From NCBI GenBank assembly GCA_027489335.1, contig JAIXZX010000005.1:151125-215124 (forward strand): a DNA stretch of 64,000 nt, read 5' to 3'. Below the pieces are notes generated by a model that made no database searches, was not told the origin of the DNA, and saw only the letters and a list, made by a program, of their open reading frames with translations. The stretch is from Caulobacteraceae bacterium (lineage in GTDB: Bacteria > Pseudomonadota > Alphaproteobacteria > Caulobacterales > Caulobacteraceae). Positions 27,536 through 35,055 of this stretch are shown in pieces (within the stretch, counting starts at the first letter, position 1; every line of letters starts with the position of its first letter). A program made the position numbers and the translations under genes.

Positions 27536-27785
27536 CGCGGCGGCGCTCCCAAGCGGCCAGAGCGTCCTCTGGCTGGCTGTTGGATAGGCCGCTGTGCCGG
27601 TCCATCTCCTGTTCAAGCAGCTTCCGGTCGAAGCGCCCGCGAGGGAGGCTTGGGGGCGAGTACTGCCCCTCCCGAAGAGCTATCCTCAGTGAACGGATCG
27701 TCAGGCCTACATACTCTGCGGCCTCTGCTTCGGTCAGGCCGCGTGGCTTGATGAGGTGGCCGAGTTGGCCAGCACGTTTTTCCAT
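27525..27785 (-). CDS. AlpA/excisionase-like small HTH protein
   Basis: The 86-residue product has a short MerR/AlpA-like helix-turn-helix: GLTEAEAAEYVGLTIRSLRIALREG, then a wing-like PPSLPRGRFDRKLLEQEMD (location only). Such proteins next to integrases act as excisionases or integrase activators. It overlaps the integrase start by 11 bases, so the two are translated together. It is likely the element's directionality factor. Confidence 0.75.
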   Translation of the reverse strand: MEKRAGQLGHLIKPRGLTEAEAAEYVGLTIRSLRIALREGQYSPPSLPRGRFDRKLLEQEMDRHSGLSNSQPEDALAAWERRRDAR

Positions 27786-27788
27786 GCC

Positions 27789-28553
27789 TCAGCCCTCGTT
27801 CTCAGGCCACTGGCGTGGCGGCTCATCTCGAATGCGGCGGACTATGCCGTCGAAGAAGAGGTCCCTGATCGTGGTTGTTGTCGTTCGAGAAATGGGCAGG
27901 CCATCGGCCTCTCGCGGATGATCGAAAAACGCCACGATGGTGATGCCGCTCCCCAAAGTCACCACTAGGGTCACGATCCATGCATGAGGCGCATGCAACG
28001 CCTCGAGCTCGATGGAAACGACCGACAAATCGGCCGCGAGTTCGCCAAGCGGCGCAGGCGCGCTGCTCGGCATGTGATCCACCTTTGTTTCCCCGCTGCT
28101 TTCATCCCAGCGGGGCTTCAGGAGCTCCTGATAGGCCACATAGGAGAATCGGAATGGGATGAAGACGGGCGGCGCATCGACGCCCGTCTCGTATGACGCC
28201 AGCAGCTGAGCCAAGGTCGCCGTCAGCTCGTCTGACACAAACGGGAACGTGGCTCGGAGGCCGTCAGCGCTCAGCGTGAAATGGGTCTTCGGCGCCAGCA
28301 CGAAGCCGCCCAGGGACGTGCAGGCTCGCAGGTAGCTGACATCCTCTGCGACCTTGGTCCTGTCAGCCGAGCTCGCCAATCCCAGGACCATGCTAGCCGC
28401 GTCGTCCCAGCCCATATCCGCGCCGTTTCGACCGCGGCCCCCGGTCCTAATAAGTCCGCCTTCACGCAGCGATCGGGCAAGCACCTTGATGCTGGCCTCG
28501 TCCTCGCCGGTGAGTTTCGCGGTTGTGCTGACTAGGTCTGGGAGCTTTGCCAT
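27789..28553 (-). CDS. Unknown protein of the integrase operon
   Basis: I do not recognise this 254-residue protein. Residues 1-60 are helical and begin like a small HTH (LTGEDEASIKVLARSLREGGLIRTGGRGRNGADM), as in phage regulatory proteins. The remainder alternates strands and helices, with a hydrophobic stretch HAWIVTLVVTLGSGITIVAFF near 200-225. It ends 3 bases before the AlpA-like gene, so it belongs to the integrase transcript. An AT-rich promoter region with GCATTT repeats precedes it. Confidence 0.6.
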   Translation of the reverse strand: MAKLPDLVSTTAKLTGEDEASIKVLARSLREGGLIRTGGRGRNGADMGWDDAASMVLGLASSADRTKVAEDVSYLRACTSLGGFVLAPKTHFTLSADGLRATFPFVSDELTATLAQLLASYETGVDAPPVFIPFRFSYVAYQELLKPRWDESSGETKVDHMPSSAPAPLGELAADLSVVSIELEALHAPHAWIVTLVVTLGSGITIVAFFDHPREADGLPISRTTTTTIRDLFFDGIVRRIRDEPPRQWPENEG

Positions 28554-28776
28554 GCGCTAAATGTGCCAGAACGCATTTCGCCCGTCAATTGCAAATGTGT
28601 TTTGCCGCATTTGTGCATTTTTGCTGTAATTTAGATCCAGGTGGCTAGACCGATTGGGACATTTGCAAGCCGTATTTAGTATTACCGTAATTCTGAATGG
28701 CCAATGGCTAGCAGTTTAAAGGAAGAAGGGAAGGTGAGGTGAGGGCATCGTTGGCTCTCAAGAAGGTTTCATCGCG
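28554..28776. promoter_or_regulatory. AT-rich divergent promoter region
   Basis: The 223 bases between divergent genes are much richer in A and T than the surroundings. Around 28570-28630 the motif GCATTT occurs three times (AACGCATTTCG, CCGCATTTGTG, GTGCATTTTTG) with an inverted relative (GCAAATGTG). This looks like an operator and promoter cluster for the integration operon; the regulator could be the HTH-like protein at 27789-28553. Confidence 0.4.
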
Positions 28777-29316
28777 ATGGAAATACCTACTCCCTGCTTC
28801 TGGCCAGCCCACGAAACTTCTTGGCGGCTTGACACCGATCTCGTTAACCTGATCGACGAGGAACTGACCAGGCCGCTGCCGGACGGCATTTCGAAGCTCC
28901 AGAGACACAACCTGCTGCAGCGCCGCCTGGCCGAACTCGGCAGCCATCTGGGTTATGGTTCAGCTATTGAGGTGGCCACCGGCTACCGCAGGTTCGTGCA
29001 GACCGGGCGCTTCGACGTGGCATGGACGCGGCCCGGTGATCAGCCGCCGATCATCTTTGAGATCGACAGCTGCTGGCGTCATGAGTCGCTCCTCAAGCTG
29101 GGCCGGGTTGGCGAGGAAGCCCAGAAGCTCTGGATCTACTACGGTCATCGGCCCCGACCACCTGAACCCACCGAGCCTGGGTTTCGCCGCCTCAACATCC
29201 TGAGGATCGGGCCCTGGCGTCTGGGCGTGAAGGAAGGGCGTCGGCAACAAGTGATCTCACCCGGTCAGTGGCCTGAGGCGCTGTTTCCCCGGATGGCCTA
29301 CCATCCCTGCGGCTAG
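28777..29316 (+). CDS. Unknown protein, possible nuclease-like fold
   Basis: The 179-residue protein is not recognised. The core has a helix-rich N-terminus, then RRFVQTGRFDVAWTRPGDQPPIIFEIDSCW followed by a helix (location only). An Asp on one strand and an E-x-D/K-type motif on the next is the layout of PD-(D/E)XK nucleases, but the last residue is Asp, not Lys, so this is a weak suggestion. It stands alone, divergent from the integrase operon. Confidence 0.5.
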   Translation: MEIPTPCFWPAHETSWRLDTDLVNLIDEELTRPLPDGISKLQRHNLLQRRLAELGSHLGYGSAIEVATGYRRFVQTGRFDVAWTRPGDQPPIIFEIDSCWRHESLLKLGRVGEEAQKLWIYYGHRPRPPEPTEPGFRRLNILRIGPWRLGVKEGRRQQVISPGQWPEALFPRMAYHPCG

Positions 29317-29463
29317 ATCAGTCCAACTCAGCAATGACAGCGCGAGCGGTGTGGCCCCGAGTTGGCTGTGAGGCTAGCGCAGCAACCCGCCCCATGCCGG
29401 GCGCGCAGAGCGATCTAACGAACGAATTCACTCCACTCCCAACTCACTCAGTCCAGGCAGATT

Positions 29464-29775
29464 ATGATGAACTCAAGAGCTCAATATCCCGGCCCCAATG
29501 ACCTCGCCGATGTCGAGGCGTCCGCGAACCGGCTCGCCGCCAGAGGCCTTTCGCCGGTGGAAGCCTATGCCTTCGCAGTGATCGTCAAGCGCAGCAGAGA
29601 GGAGGACTTCGATGTGTCCCGCGCTCGAGATGAACTCCGACGCGCGGGCTATCCCGCTCCCCAGGCCGACGCCATGGTACACGAAGTCTGTCTCTGGCGG
29701 ACAGCCGCAGGCCTCGGGAAGAGGCGCCGCCTGCCAGCCGCCTTGGCCAGACCAGGGGCGCTCCTTTTTGGCTAA
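29464..29775 (+). CDS. Small unknown protein
   Basis: The 103-residue product has a helical N-terminal half (NDLADVEASANRLAARGLSPVEAYAFAVIV) and a basic tail (GKRRRLPAALARPGA). It begins with two adjacent ATGs. Composition is protein-like, with codon use similar to its neighbours, but no family is recognised. Confidence 0.4.
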   Translation: MMNSRAQYPGPNDLADVEASANRLAARGLSPVEAYAFAVIVKRSREEDFDVSRARDELRRAGYPAPQADAMVHEVCLWRTAAGLGKRRRLPAALARPGALLFG

Positions 29776-30220
29776 ATCCTATCCGCCGGAGAACTGCCGG
29801 TGGGCGCGCGGCTAGGGCTAGGTGCGACGCTAGGCAGGCTGGCCTCGCGGCTCACCCCGGGGTTCTGCGCCAGCCTGCACCGTCAAACACGAGTGACCGA
29901 GTCGGGCTCATCAGAGACATTGGGAATGTCTGCCTTAGGGCAGCGGAGCTGGTCGCTATCGCTTTCGTCGCCTAGTACCCGCAGCAAGACGTCGACGTAG
30001 GCTCGGGGATGACGTTGAGACTGCGGCGTGCCCTGACCTAGGTTCGTTTAGCCAACAGCGGACGTTCCGCCAGCGCGGAGGCGCTCGGAGGCCAGCGTTC
30101 CGGCTTGGCGATAGGCTGCCTGGTCGCGTTGCGACCAAACTTGACTCTAGAGACGACAGTCGGACTCGCGCTAACGTTGTTGGAACCCACGCCGCGACCG
30201 GGAATTACCTTGCCTTCATA
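29776..30220. other. Gene-free stretch upstream of the toxin gene
   Basis: No convincing coding frame is present in these roughly 450 bases. A short inverted repeat, AGACATT-GGG-AATGTCT, lies at 29915-29931. The region ends in the promoter and operator of the toxin-antitoxin pair. Confidence 0.5.
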
Positions 30221-30237
30221 TATCATCATGATAGGTA
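30210..30237 (+). promoter_or_regulatory. Promoter and operator of the toxin-antitoxin operon
   Basis: TATCATCATGATA (30221-30233) is a perfect 13-bp palindrome of the same class as the three sites after the antitoxin gene. It lies between a possible -35 TTGCCT (30210-30215) and -10 TAGGTA (30232-30237). The start of transcription would then fall near the GTG at 30242, so the toxin mRNA may be leaderless. Autorepression by the antitoxin is the expected arrangement. Confidence 0.6.
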
Positions 30238-30241
30238 GCCG

Positions 30242-30562
30242 GTGACGGCTACTGGAGGGTGGTCAAGAGCTGAGGCAACGCGCCGAATTCGAAGCTGCGC
30301 TTCGATGCGGCGCCTTAATGCGCACTGGAAAGAATTTGCGCTCGCTCAACTGGCGGAATGCGGACTGTGCTCCGGGGACGTCTATCACGTCCTTAGACGA
30401 GGGCGGGTTGTGAAGACGCCCACGAGTTTGTCGAAGGGCGCTCATCGATGCGAGATCGCCTCGTGTACGCCGAACTCGCGTCGAACTGTTGTGGTCACGG
30501 TCGTTCTGAACGGCGGCCGTGATTTGAAGATTATGAACGTGTGTTGGAAGGAACCGTCATGA
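30242..30562 (+). CDS. DUF4258-type toxin of a type II toxin-antitoxin pair
   Basis: The 106-residue product matches the DUF4258 family of small RelE/MqsR-like toxins: GWSRAEATRRIRSCAS at the start, HWKEFALAQLAECGLCSGDVYHVLRRG in the middle and TVVVTVVLNGGRDLKIMNVCWKEP at the end (location only). The GTG at 30242 is preferred over ATG 30305 because the W-x-x-A helix belongs to the family. Such toxins are inferred mRNA-cleaving or translation-blocking proteins. The stop overlaps the MqsA-like antitoxin start by ATGA. Confidence 0.75.
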   Translation: MTATGGWSRAEATRRIRSCASMRRLNAHWKEFALAQLAECGLCSGDVYHVLRRGRVVKTPTSLSKGAHRCEIASCTPNSRRTVVVTVVLNGGRDLKIMNVCWKEPS

Positions 30563-31017
30563 CCAAGCGCTCCGAGGTGGGATACCACTACACCCAATGC
30601 GGTCTGGATGACGTCTATCTGGTGAACCTGCCTTCTGCGTTCGATCGGGCTGGCGACACCACGATCACATTCCCCAATATTAACGAGCTGCATGCCGTGA
30701 TCCGAGAACAGGTCGCCCTGAAGCTCTCACGTCTGAATGGCCGCGAGATCAAATTCCTGCGCACGGAGCTGGGGCTGACCCAGGCCGCGCTGGCAAGGCA
30801 CCTTCATAAGGACTCGCAGACCGTGGGCCGGTGGGAACGCGGCGAGACGGATATCGACGGTGCGTCCGAGACATTGCTACGGGTCATGGCGCTCGAGGAC
30901 ACCTCGGTGCAGGGGACTTCCGTGCGCGAACTGGGGCAACGCGTCGTCGCCCCAGCAGGGCCTACCCCCTATCGCATCGAAGCTTCCGACCCGGAGCACT
31001 ATCGACCGGCGGCTTGA
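30559..31017 (+). CDS. MqsA-like HTH antitoxin and repressor
   Basis: The ATG at 30559 follows GGAAGGA and overlaps the toxin stop by 4 bases. The 152-residue protein has an N-terminal segment (YHYTQCGLDDVYLVNLPSAF) typical of antitoxins paired with DUF4258 toxins; only one Cys is left, so no zinc site is expected. The C-terminal part is an XRE-type HTH at about 60-112 (IKFLRTELGLTQAALARHL, then DSQTVGRWERG). It probably neutralises the toxin and represses the TATCAN-type palindromes before and after the operon. Confidence 0.85.
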   Translation: MTKRSEVGYHYTQCGLDDVYLVNLPSAFDRAGDTTITFPNINELHAVIREQVALKLSRLNGREIKFLRTELGLTQAALARHLHKDSQTVGRWERGETDIDGASETLLRVMALEDTSVQGTSVRELGQRVVAPAGPTPYRIEASDPEHYRPAA

Positions 31018-31026
31018 TCGATTTCG

Positions 31027-31102
31027 ACCTATCACCGTGATAGGTCGCATTGCGAATCGAATATCACCATGATACTTCCTGGTTGCGCCTATCACGGTGA
31101 TA
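31027..31102. promoter_or_regulatory. Three palindromic operators before the Thoeris operon
   Basis: The sites are ACCTATCACCGTGATAGGT (31027-31045, a perfect 19-bp palindrome), TATCACCATGATA (31062-31074) and TATCACGGTGATA (31090-31102), with centres 32 and 28 bases apart. They match the palindrome in front of the toxin gene. A possible promoter (TTGCGA 31050-31055, ATACTT 31072-31077, spacer 16) has site 2 inside it and site 3 just downstream, so binding would block transcription of the small ORF and Thoeris genes. The HTH antitoxin encoded 10 bases upstream is the obvious binder. Confidence 0.8.
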
Positions 31103-31147
31103 GGTGTGCGTTTGCTTGGCGGCGGCGCGAGAAAACGAGGACAACGC

Positions 31148-31336
31148 ATGGCTAAGAATACTGGCGACGGATTTCGTCGCGGCGCTGTTACCGGTCGTAC
31201 CCAGTTCGAACGACCCGATGGAATGTTTCAAAAGCGCGATGAGCGCACAGGGCACTTCATGGAGGTCAAGCAATCTCCTGGGAAGTTCAAAGGTGTCGCG
31301 ACTGAGCCTGACGGCCGCGACACCGAGAACTCCTAA
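31148..31336 (+). CDS. Small basic protein heading the Thoeris operon
   Basis: This 62-residue protein has the pattern KNTGDGFRRGAVTGRTQFERP ... RDERTGHFMEVKQSPGKFKGV (location only). I recall similar small proteins, with a GxVxGRTQ core and a KxFKGV tail, encoded near defence genes, but none is characterised. It is highly polar with no membrane segment. It is the first gene after the three operators and is separated from the first TIR gene by a strong hairpin. Confidence 0.65.
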   Translation: MAKNTGDGFRRGAVTGRTQFERPDGMFQKRDERTGHFMEVKQSPGKFKGVATEPDGRDTENS

Positions 31337-31344
31337 GTCCCGAA

Positions 31345-31378
31345 AGAGGCCCGCTTCACGCTTGGGTGGCGGGCCTCT
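31345..31378 (+). terminator. Hairpin between small ORF and first TIR gene
   Basis: AGAGGCCCGC and GCGGGCCTCT form a perfect 10-bp stem with a 14-base loop, nine bases after the small ORF's stop and 46 bases before the TIR start. There is no long T-run. It may be an attenuator or partial terminator that sets the ratio of the small protein to the Thoeris proteins, or an mRNA-stabilising element. Confidence 0.5.
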
Positions 31379-31424
31379 CATCCAACGCGCACTCGCGCAC
31401 TTTACATCGACAAGGGAAACAGCG

Positions 31425-31922
31425 ATGGCGCGGCGCGTCTTCTTCAGCTTCCATTTCGACAACGATTTCTGGCGAACCCAGCAGGTCCGCAACATGAACG
31501 CGCTGGAGGGTCAGCCCCTCTGTACCCCGAATGCCTGGGAAGAGGTGAAGCGCAAGGGCAAGGACTCCATCGAACAGTGGATCGACGACAACATGAGCGG
31601 CAAGAGCTGCGTCGTGGTTCTGGTCGCCGCGCAGACCGCCGAGCGTCCGTGGGTGCGCCGTGAGATCGTCAAGGGATGGGACGCCGGCAAGGGCGTGGTG
31701 GCCATCCGCGTCCACAAGCTGCTCAATTCCAATGGCTACGCTGCGAGTGCTGGCGATAACCCGCTCGACAGGATCAACTACGGCTCCACCGGCAACAAGC
31801 TGTCGGCGATCGCTCCGATTTATTCGCCGGCAGGCGCGGACAGCAAGGCAGCCTACGCCACGATCAAGGACAACATCGAAGACTGGATCGAGAAGGCAAT
31901 CGCGATCCGCAAGGCCAGCTGA
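31425..31922 (+). CDS. ThsB-type TIR protein (MTH538/DUF1863 class)
   Basis: The ATG at 31425 follows AAGGGAAACAGCG. The 165-residue protein has the ThsB-like TIR fold: VFFSFHFDNDFWRTQQVRN at the start, CVVVLVAAQTAERPWVRREIVKGWDAGKG with the candidate catalytic Glu80, and a nucleotide-loop region after it (location only). In Thoeris, TIR proteins sense phage and convert NAD+ to a cyclic ADP-ribose isomer that activates ThsA. Two TIR genes precede ThsA here, as in multi-sensor Thoeris operons. Confidence 0.85.
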   Translation: MARRVFFSFHFDNDFWRTQQVRNMNALEGQPLCTPNAWEEVKRKGKDSIEQWIDDNMSGKSCVVVLVAAQTAERPWVRREIVKGWDAGKGVVAIRVHKLLNSNGYAASAGDNPLDRINYGSTGNKLSAIAPIYSPAGADSKAAYATIKDNIEDWIEKAIAIRKAS

Positions 31923-31934
31923 CGGAGGACGACC

Positions 31935-32516
31935 ATGGCCTTCTACACCTTCGACCAAGTCCGGGCGGCGGCGCAGGACGTGCGCCGCCGTACACAGAAG
32001 AGCGATCACCAGTTGCTCCGCGAGGCGCTCGACACGCAGCGGAATAGCTTCGACATTTTCCTGTCGCACTCGAGCCGCGACAAAGAGCTCGTGATCGGCG
32101 CCAAGAAGCTCATCGAAGACCGCGGCTACAGCGTCTACGTGGACTGGATCGAGGACTCCGAGCTTGATCGGGCGGCCGTCGATCGTGGGCGCGCCGACCA
32201 TCTGCGTCGACGGATGAGGCAATGTGAGAGCCTGTTCTACGTGCACACACCCAACGCAGCGCTGTCGCGATGGTGCCCATGGGAGCTCGGTTTCTTCGAC
32301 GGTCTGCGCCAGCCGGAGCGGCGGGTGTTCGTATTTCCGATCTTGCGAGCCGGCGAGCCCTACAAGGGCCAAGAGTATCTTGCGCTCTATGACACCGTGG
32401 ACCTGACGACCTGGGTCCGGCCGACCGGCCGCCGCCCGCCGGCTGTCGATCCTCTGGAGCAGCGGCTCCTTGCCGACCGTTTGGGCATCCTGCGTCGCCC
32501 CGGCCACATTCTCTAG
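31935..32516 (+). CDS. Second TIR-domain protein (ThsB-type)
   Basis: The 193-residue protein has a helical N-terminus (1-36) and a canonical TIR domain: FDIFLSHSSRDKELV, then GYSVYVDWIEDSEL, and WCPWELGFFDGLR holding the catalytic Glu117. It differs from the first TIR protein, which belongs to the MTH538 class, so the two probably recognise different triggers. It starts 12 bases after the first TIR gene and ends 12 bases before ThsA. Confidence 0.85.
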   Translation: MAFYTFDQVRAAAQDVRRRTQKSDHQLLREALDTQRNSFDIFLSHSSRDKELVIGAKKLIEDRGYSVYVDWIEDSELDRAAVDRGRADHLRRRMRQCESLFYVHTPNAALSRWCPWELGFFDGLRQPERRVFVFPILRAGEPYKGQEYLALYDTVDLTTWVRPTGRRPPAVDPLEQRLLADRLGILRRPGHIL

Positions 32517-32528
32517 GGCGCGTGCCAC

Positions 32529-33971
32529 GTGAAACGGGACGCGGAGCGCTTCATTGTCGACTTCCTCAAGGAGATTGAGGCGGGTAACGCAGCCATCTTC
32601 GCCGGTGCTGGGCTCTCCGCGCCGGCGGGGTTCGTCGACTGGCGAGGCCTGCTGCGGGAACTCGCCGAAGAGATTGATCTGAATATCGATCTGGAGACCG
32701 ATCTCGTCTCGGTCGCGCAGTTTCACGTCAACCACTCGGGCTCAAACCGTAATCGTCTGAACCAGGCGATCATCGAGGCGCTTGCGGCGGACAACCCTCC
32801 GACGCTGAACCATCGCGTGCTCGCTAGGCTGCCGATCGCCACTTGGTGGACAACCAACTACGACCAGCTGATCGAGCTCGCTTTGCGGGAGGTGGGCAAG
32901 GTAGTGGACGTCAAGGCCGATGTGCCACAACTGGCCAACACTCGCCCGCGGCGGGACGCCATCGTCTACAAGATGCACGGCGACGTCGAACGCCCGCATC
33001 AGGCCGTCGTCACCCGCGACGACTATGAGCGCTACGAGCGCGATCGCGGCGCGTTCACCAGTGCCTTGGCCGGCGACCTGGTCTCCAAGACGTTCCTCTT
33101 TCTCGGGTTCAGCTTCTCGGATCCGAACCTGGACCAGGTGCTCGCCCGGGTTCGGCTGAACTTCCGCGAAAACCAGCGGCGCCACTATGCGATCTTCAAG
33201 CGCCGCGCGCGCCAAGCTGACGACACGGACGAAACCTTCGCCCATGCGCAGGCGCGCCAGCTTCTGGTCGTGCAGGACCTGAAGCGTTTTCACATCGAGG
33301 TGCTGCTCGTCGATGAGTACCAGGAGATCGATGTGATCCTGGCCGAGATCGAGCGTCGTTACCGTCGCACCACGGTGTTCGTCTCGACAAGCGCCGACGA
33401 CTTCGCGCCATGGGGCGAACGCGAGGTGGAGGCGTTCATGCGCGATCTCGGCGCCGTCCTGGTCGACAATGGCTTGCGCATATCCACAGGCCTGGGGCTG
33501 GGGGTTGGCAACCCGTTGTTCACCGGCGCGGTGGAGCGCGTACTCACGGGGCAGGGACGCCACATCGAAGACATCATCACTGCAAGGCCCTTCCCGCAGG
33601 CAATCCCCAACGAAGCCGAGCGCAGGCAAGTTTGGGAAGCCTTCCGCCAGGACCTCATCGGACGCGCCGGGCTCGCCCTCTTCCTATTCGGCAACAAGCG
33701 CGACGGCGACAACATCATGGCCGCGGATGGCATGGTGCGGGAATATGAGGTGGCCCGCGAGCTAGGCCTCGTGGTCCTGCCGGTCGGGGCGACAGGATCG
33801 GTGGCGGCCCGCCTCGCCGCGCAGGCGCTAGCTACCCCGGACGAACACCTTGCGGAGCTGAACCGGGAGGCGCGGGAGATTCTCACAGCGCTCGCCGAAC
33901 CCGTCGAGCATCTTTCAGATTTGCTCGATCCTATCGTGCGGCTGCTCGTGAGCTTAAGACGCTCGACTTGA
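32529..33971 (+). CDS. thsA: ThsA: SIR2-SLOG NADase of Thoeris
   Basis: The 480-residue product has an N-terminal SIR2 NADase domain (about 15-270): GAGLS at 26-30, TTNYDQ with Asn110 and Asp112, and KMHGD with His150, the catalytic Asn and His pattern of ThsA. The C-terminal SLOG domain (about 285-440), beginning VFVSTSADDF with the Gly-rich STGLGLGVGNPLF loop, binds the cyclic ADP-ribose signal. Activation depletes NAD+ and kills the infected cell. No membrane segment is seen. It is the effector for the two TIR genes just upstream. Confidence 0.9.
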   Translation: MKRDAERFIVDFLKEIEAGNAAIFAGAGLSAPAGFVDWRGLLRELAEEIDLNIDLETDLVSVAQFHVNHSGSNRNRLNQAIIEALAADNPPTLNHRVLARLPIATWWTTNYDQLIELALREVGKVVDVKADVPQLANTRPRRDAIVYKMHGDVERPHQAVVTRDDYERYERDRGAFTSALAGDLVSKTFLFLGFSFSDPNLDQVLARVRLNFRENQRRHYAIFKRRARQADDTDETFAHAQARQLLVVQDLKRFHIEVLLVDEYQEIDVILAEIERRYRRTTVFVSTSADDFAPWGEREVEAFMRDLGAVLVDNGLRISTGLGLGVGNPLFTGAVERVLTGQGRHIEDIITARPFPQAIPNEAERRQVWEAFRQDLIGRAGLALFLFGNKRDGDNIMAADGMVREYEVARELGLVVLPVGATGSVAARLAAQALATPDEHLAELNREAREILTALAEPVEHLSDLLDPIVRLLVSLRRST

Positions 33972-34133
33972 ACTCCGACCCACGCGCATGCGCAGCCTAG
34001 ACGCTCGTGGCATCTGCTTCTCGGCTCGAAGCCAGGTTCAGCCAATCACCAGGATGTGCGTCGCTAGCATGTCGATCAGACGTCATCGACCGGGGAGAAC
34101 TGCGCATCATTGGGGGGCGGACGTGCCCGCGCT

Positions 34134-34694
34134 TTACTTCGTCGAGGTTCGCCGACGTGCGCGAAGGTCTTCGTGTAGCGCGCCATCTGCCGAAGTTTCG
34201 ACCTCTGTCAGTAGGCGCTCCCACCAGCTGATTGCCTCCTTGATGACTGCCCGCTGCGGCACTATCCGGTCGCCCAAGAACACTGGCGCATCAAGGGCCG
34301 GTACACTGTCCTCTGCGACGGGTTGAACGAGGCGTGCGCCGATCTCGTACTCCTTGGCGATCGAGTTTCGCTCTTGCTCGATGAAGTCGTGGAAGATGAG
34401 GTTGTCGGCACGGTAGGACTTTACGCGCGCCCACTCCCGGTCGATTGCCCCGCGCAGGTAGGGCGAACGTGCCCCGTCAACCTTGTCGAGTACGTGGCCC
34501 ACTGTGCGCAGGAGCACGACCGTCGTAATCCACCGCAATCGCCAGGTGGCCGGGGTCGTTGCCTGGGCGAGTTCCCGAGCGCTTCGGTGACAGTCGCGCA
34601 GAACAGCCCGAGCGGCAGTGGCGTCGCTGCGCGCGAATGGGTCATTCTGTTGCGTGCGGGGGCTCTTGCCGCGCCGGGTCCAAGTCTTCGCCAT
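34134..34694 (-). CDS. Unknown helical protein
   Basis: I do not recognise this 186-residue protein. It is basic at the N-terminus and mostly helical, with TTVVLLRTVGHVLDKVDGARSP and NLIFHDFIEQERNSIAKEYEIGARL, and is rich in Arg, Glu and Ala (location only). R..H-like HEPN ribonuclease motifs were sought but none is convincing. It is convergent with ThsA, with 160 bases between. Confidence 0.5.
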   Translation of the reverse strand: MAKTWTRRGKSPRTQQNDPFARSDATAARAVLRDCHRSARELAQATTPATWRLRWITTVVLLRTVGHVLDKVDGARSPYLRGAIDREWARVKSYRADNLIFHDFIEQERNSIAKEYEIGARLVQPVAEDSVPALDAPVFLGDRIVPQRAVIKEAISWWERLLTEVETSADGALHEDLRARRRTSTK

Positions 34695-35055
34695 GCAGCG
34701 AGCTTAACTCAAGCGAGGCGTACGCAGACTGGCCGCAAACCCGATTTTTCCAGCACCTGCAGCCGGCGGACGAGCGGCAACTATACCGACGGGCCACACC
34801 CTCGCACACAGCGCTGAGTGTCTGGTCCGGCGCGCGAAGCCAATCTCTTCAAGTGGCGCTTTGCGGAAACTGAGATCAGCCTCCGTCAGCCGAGCTGTTA
34901 GGGCGCACCCTCGATCGTGAGATCGGTGTTCGGCACACGCCGGGCGGTGGCGAACCACCAGTACGCATGCGTCTTCGAGACAAAGGAACCGAGCTACGGA
35001 TTAATGCAGCTCGAGTTCCCGTCCTCGTCGCAGAACACCAGTCCGCGCCGAATTG
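34695..35055. other. Stretch with no intact gene
   Basis: No full gene is seen. On the minus strand around 34898-34981 a 31-codon frame between stops reads HAYWWFATARRVPNTDLTI, which looks protein-like but has no start codon. It may be the remnant of a decayed gene, or chance. Confidence 0.35.

Noticed and set aside
31356..33629. Long minus-strand frames (459 and 295 codons) across the Thoeris genes
   Set aside because: They mirror the TIR and SIR2 coding sequences, which carry clear catalytic motifs on the plus strand.
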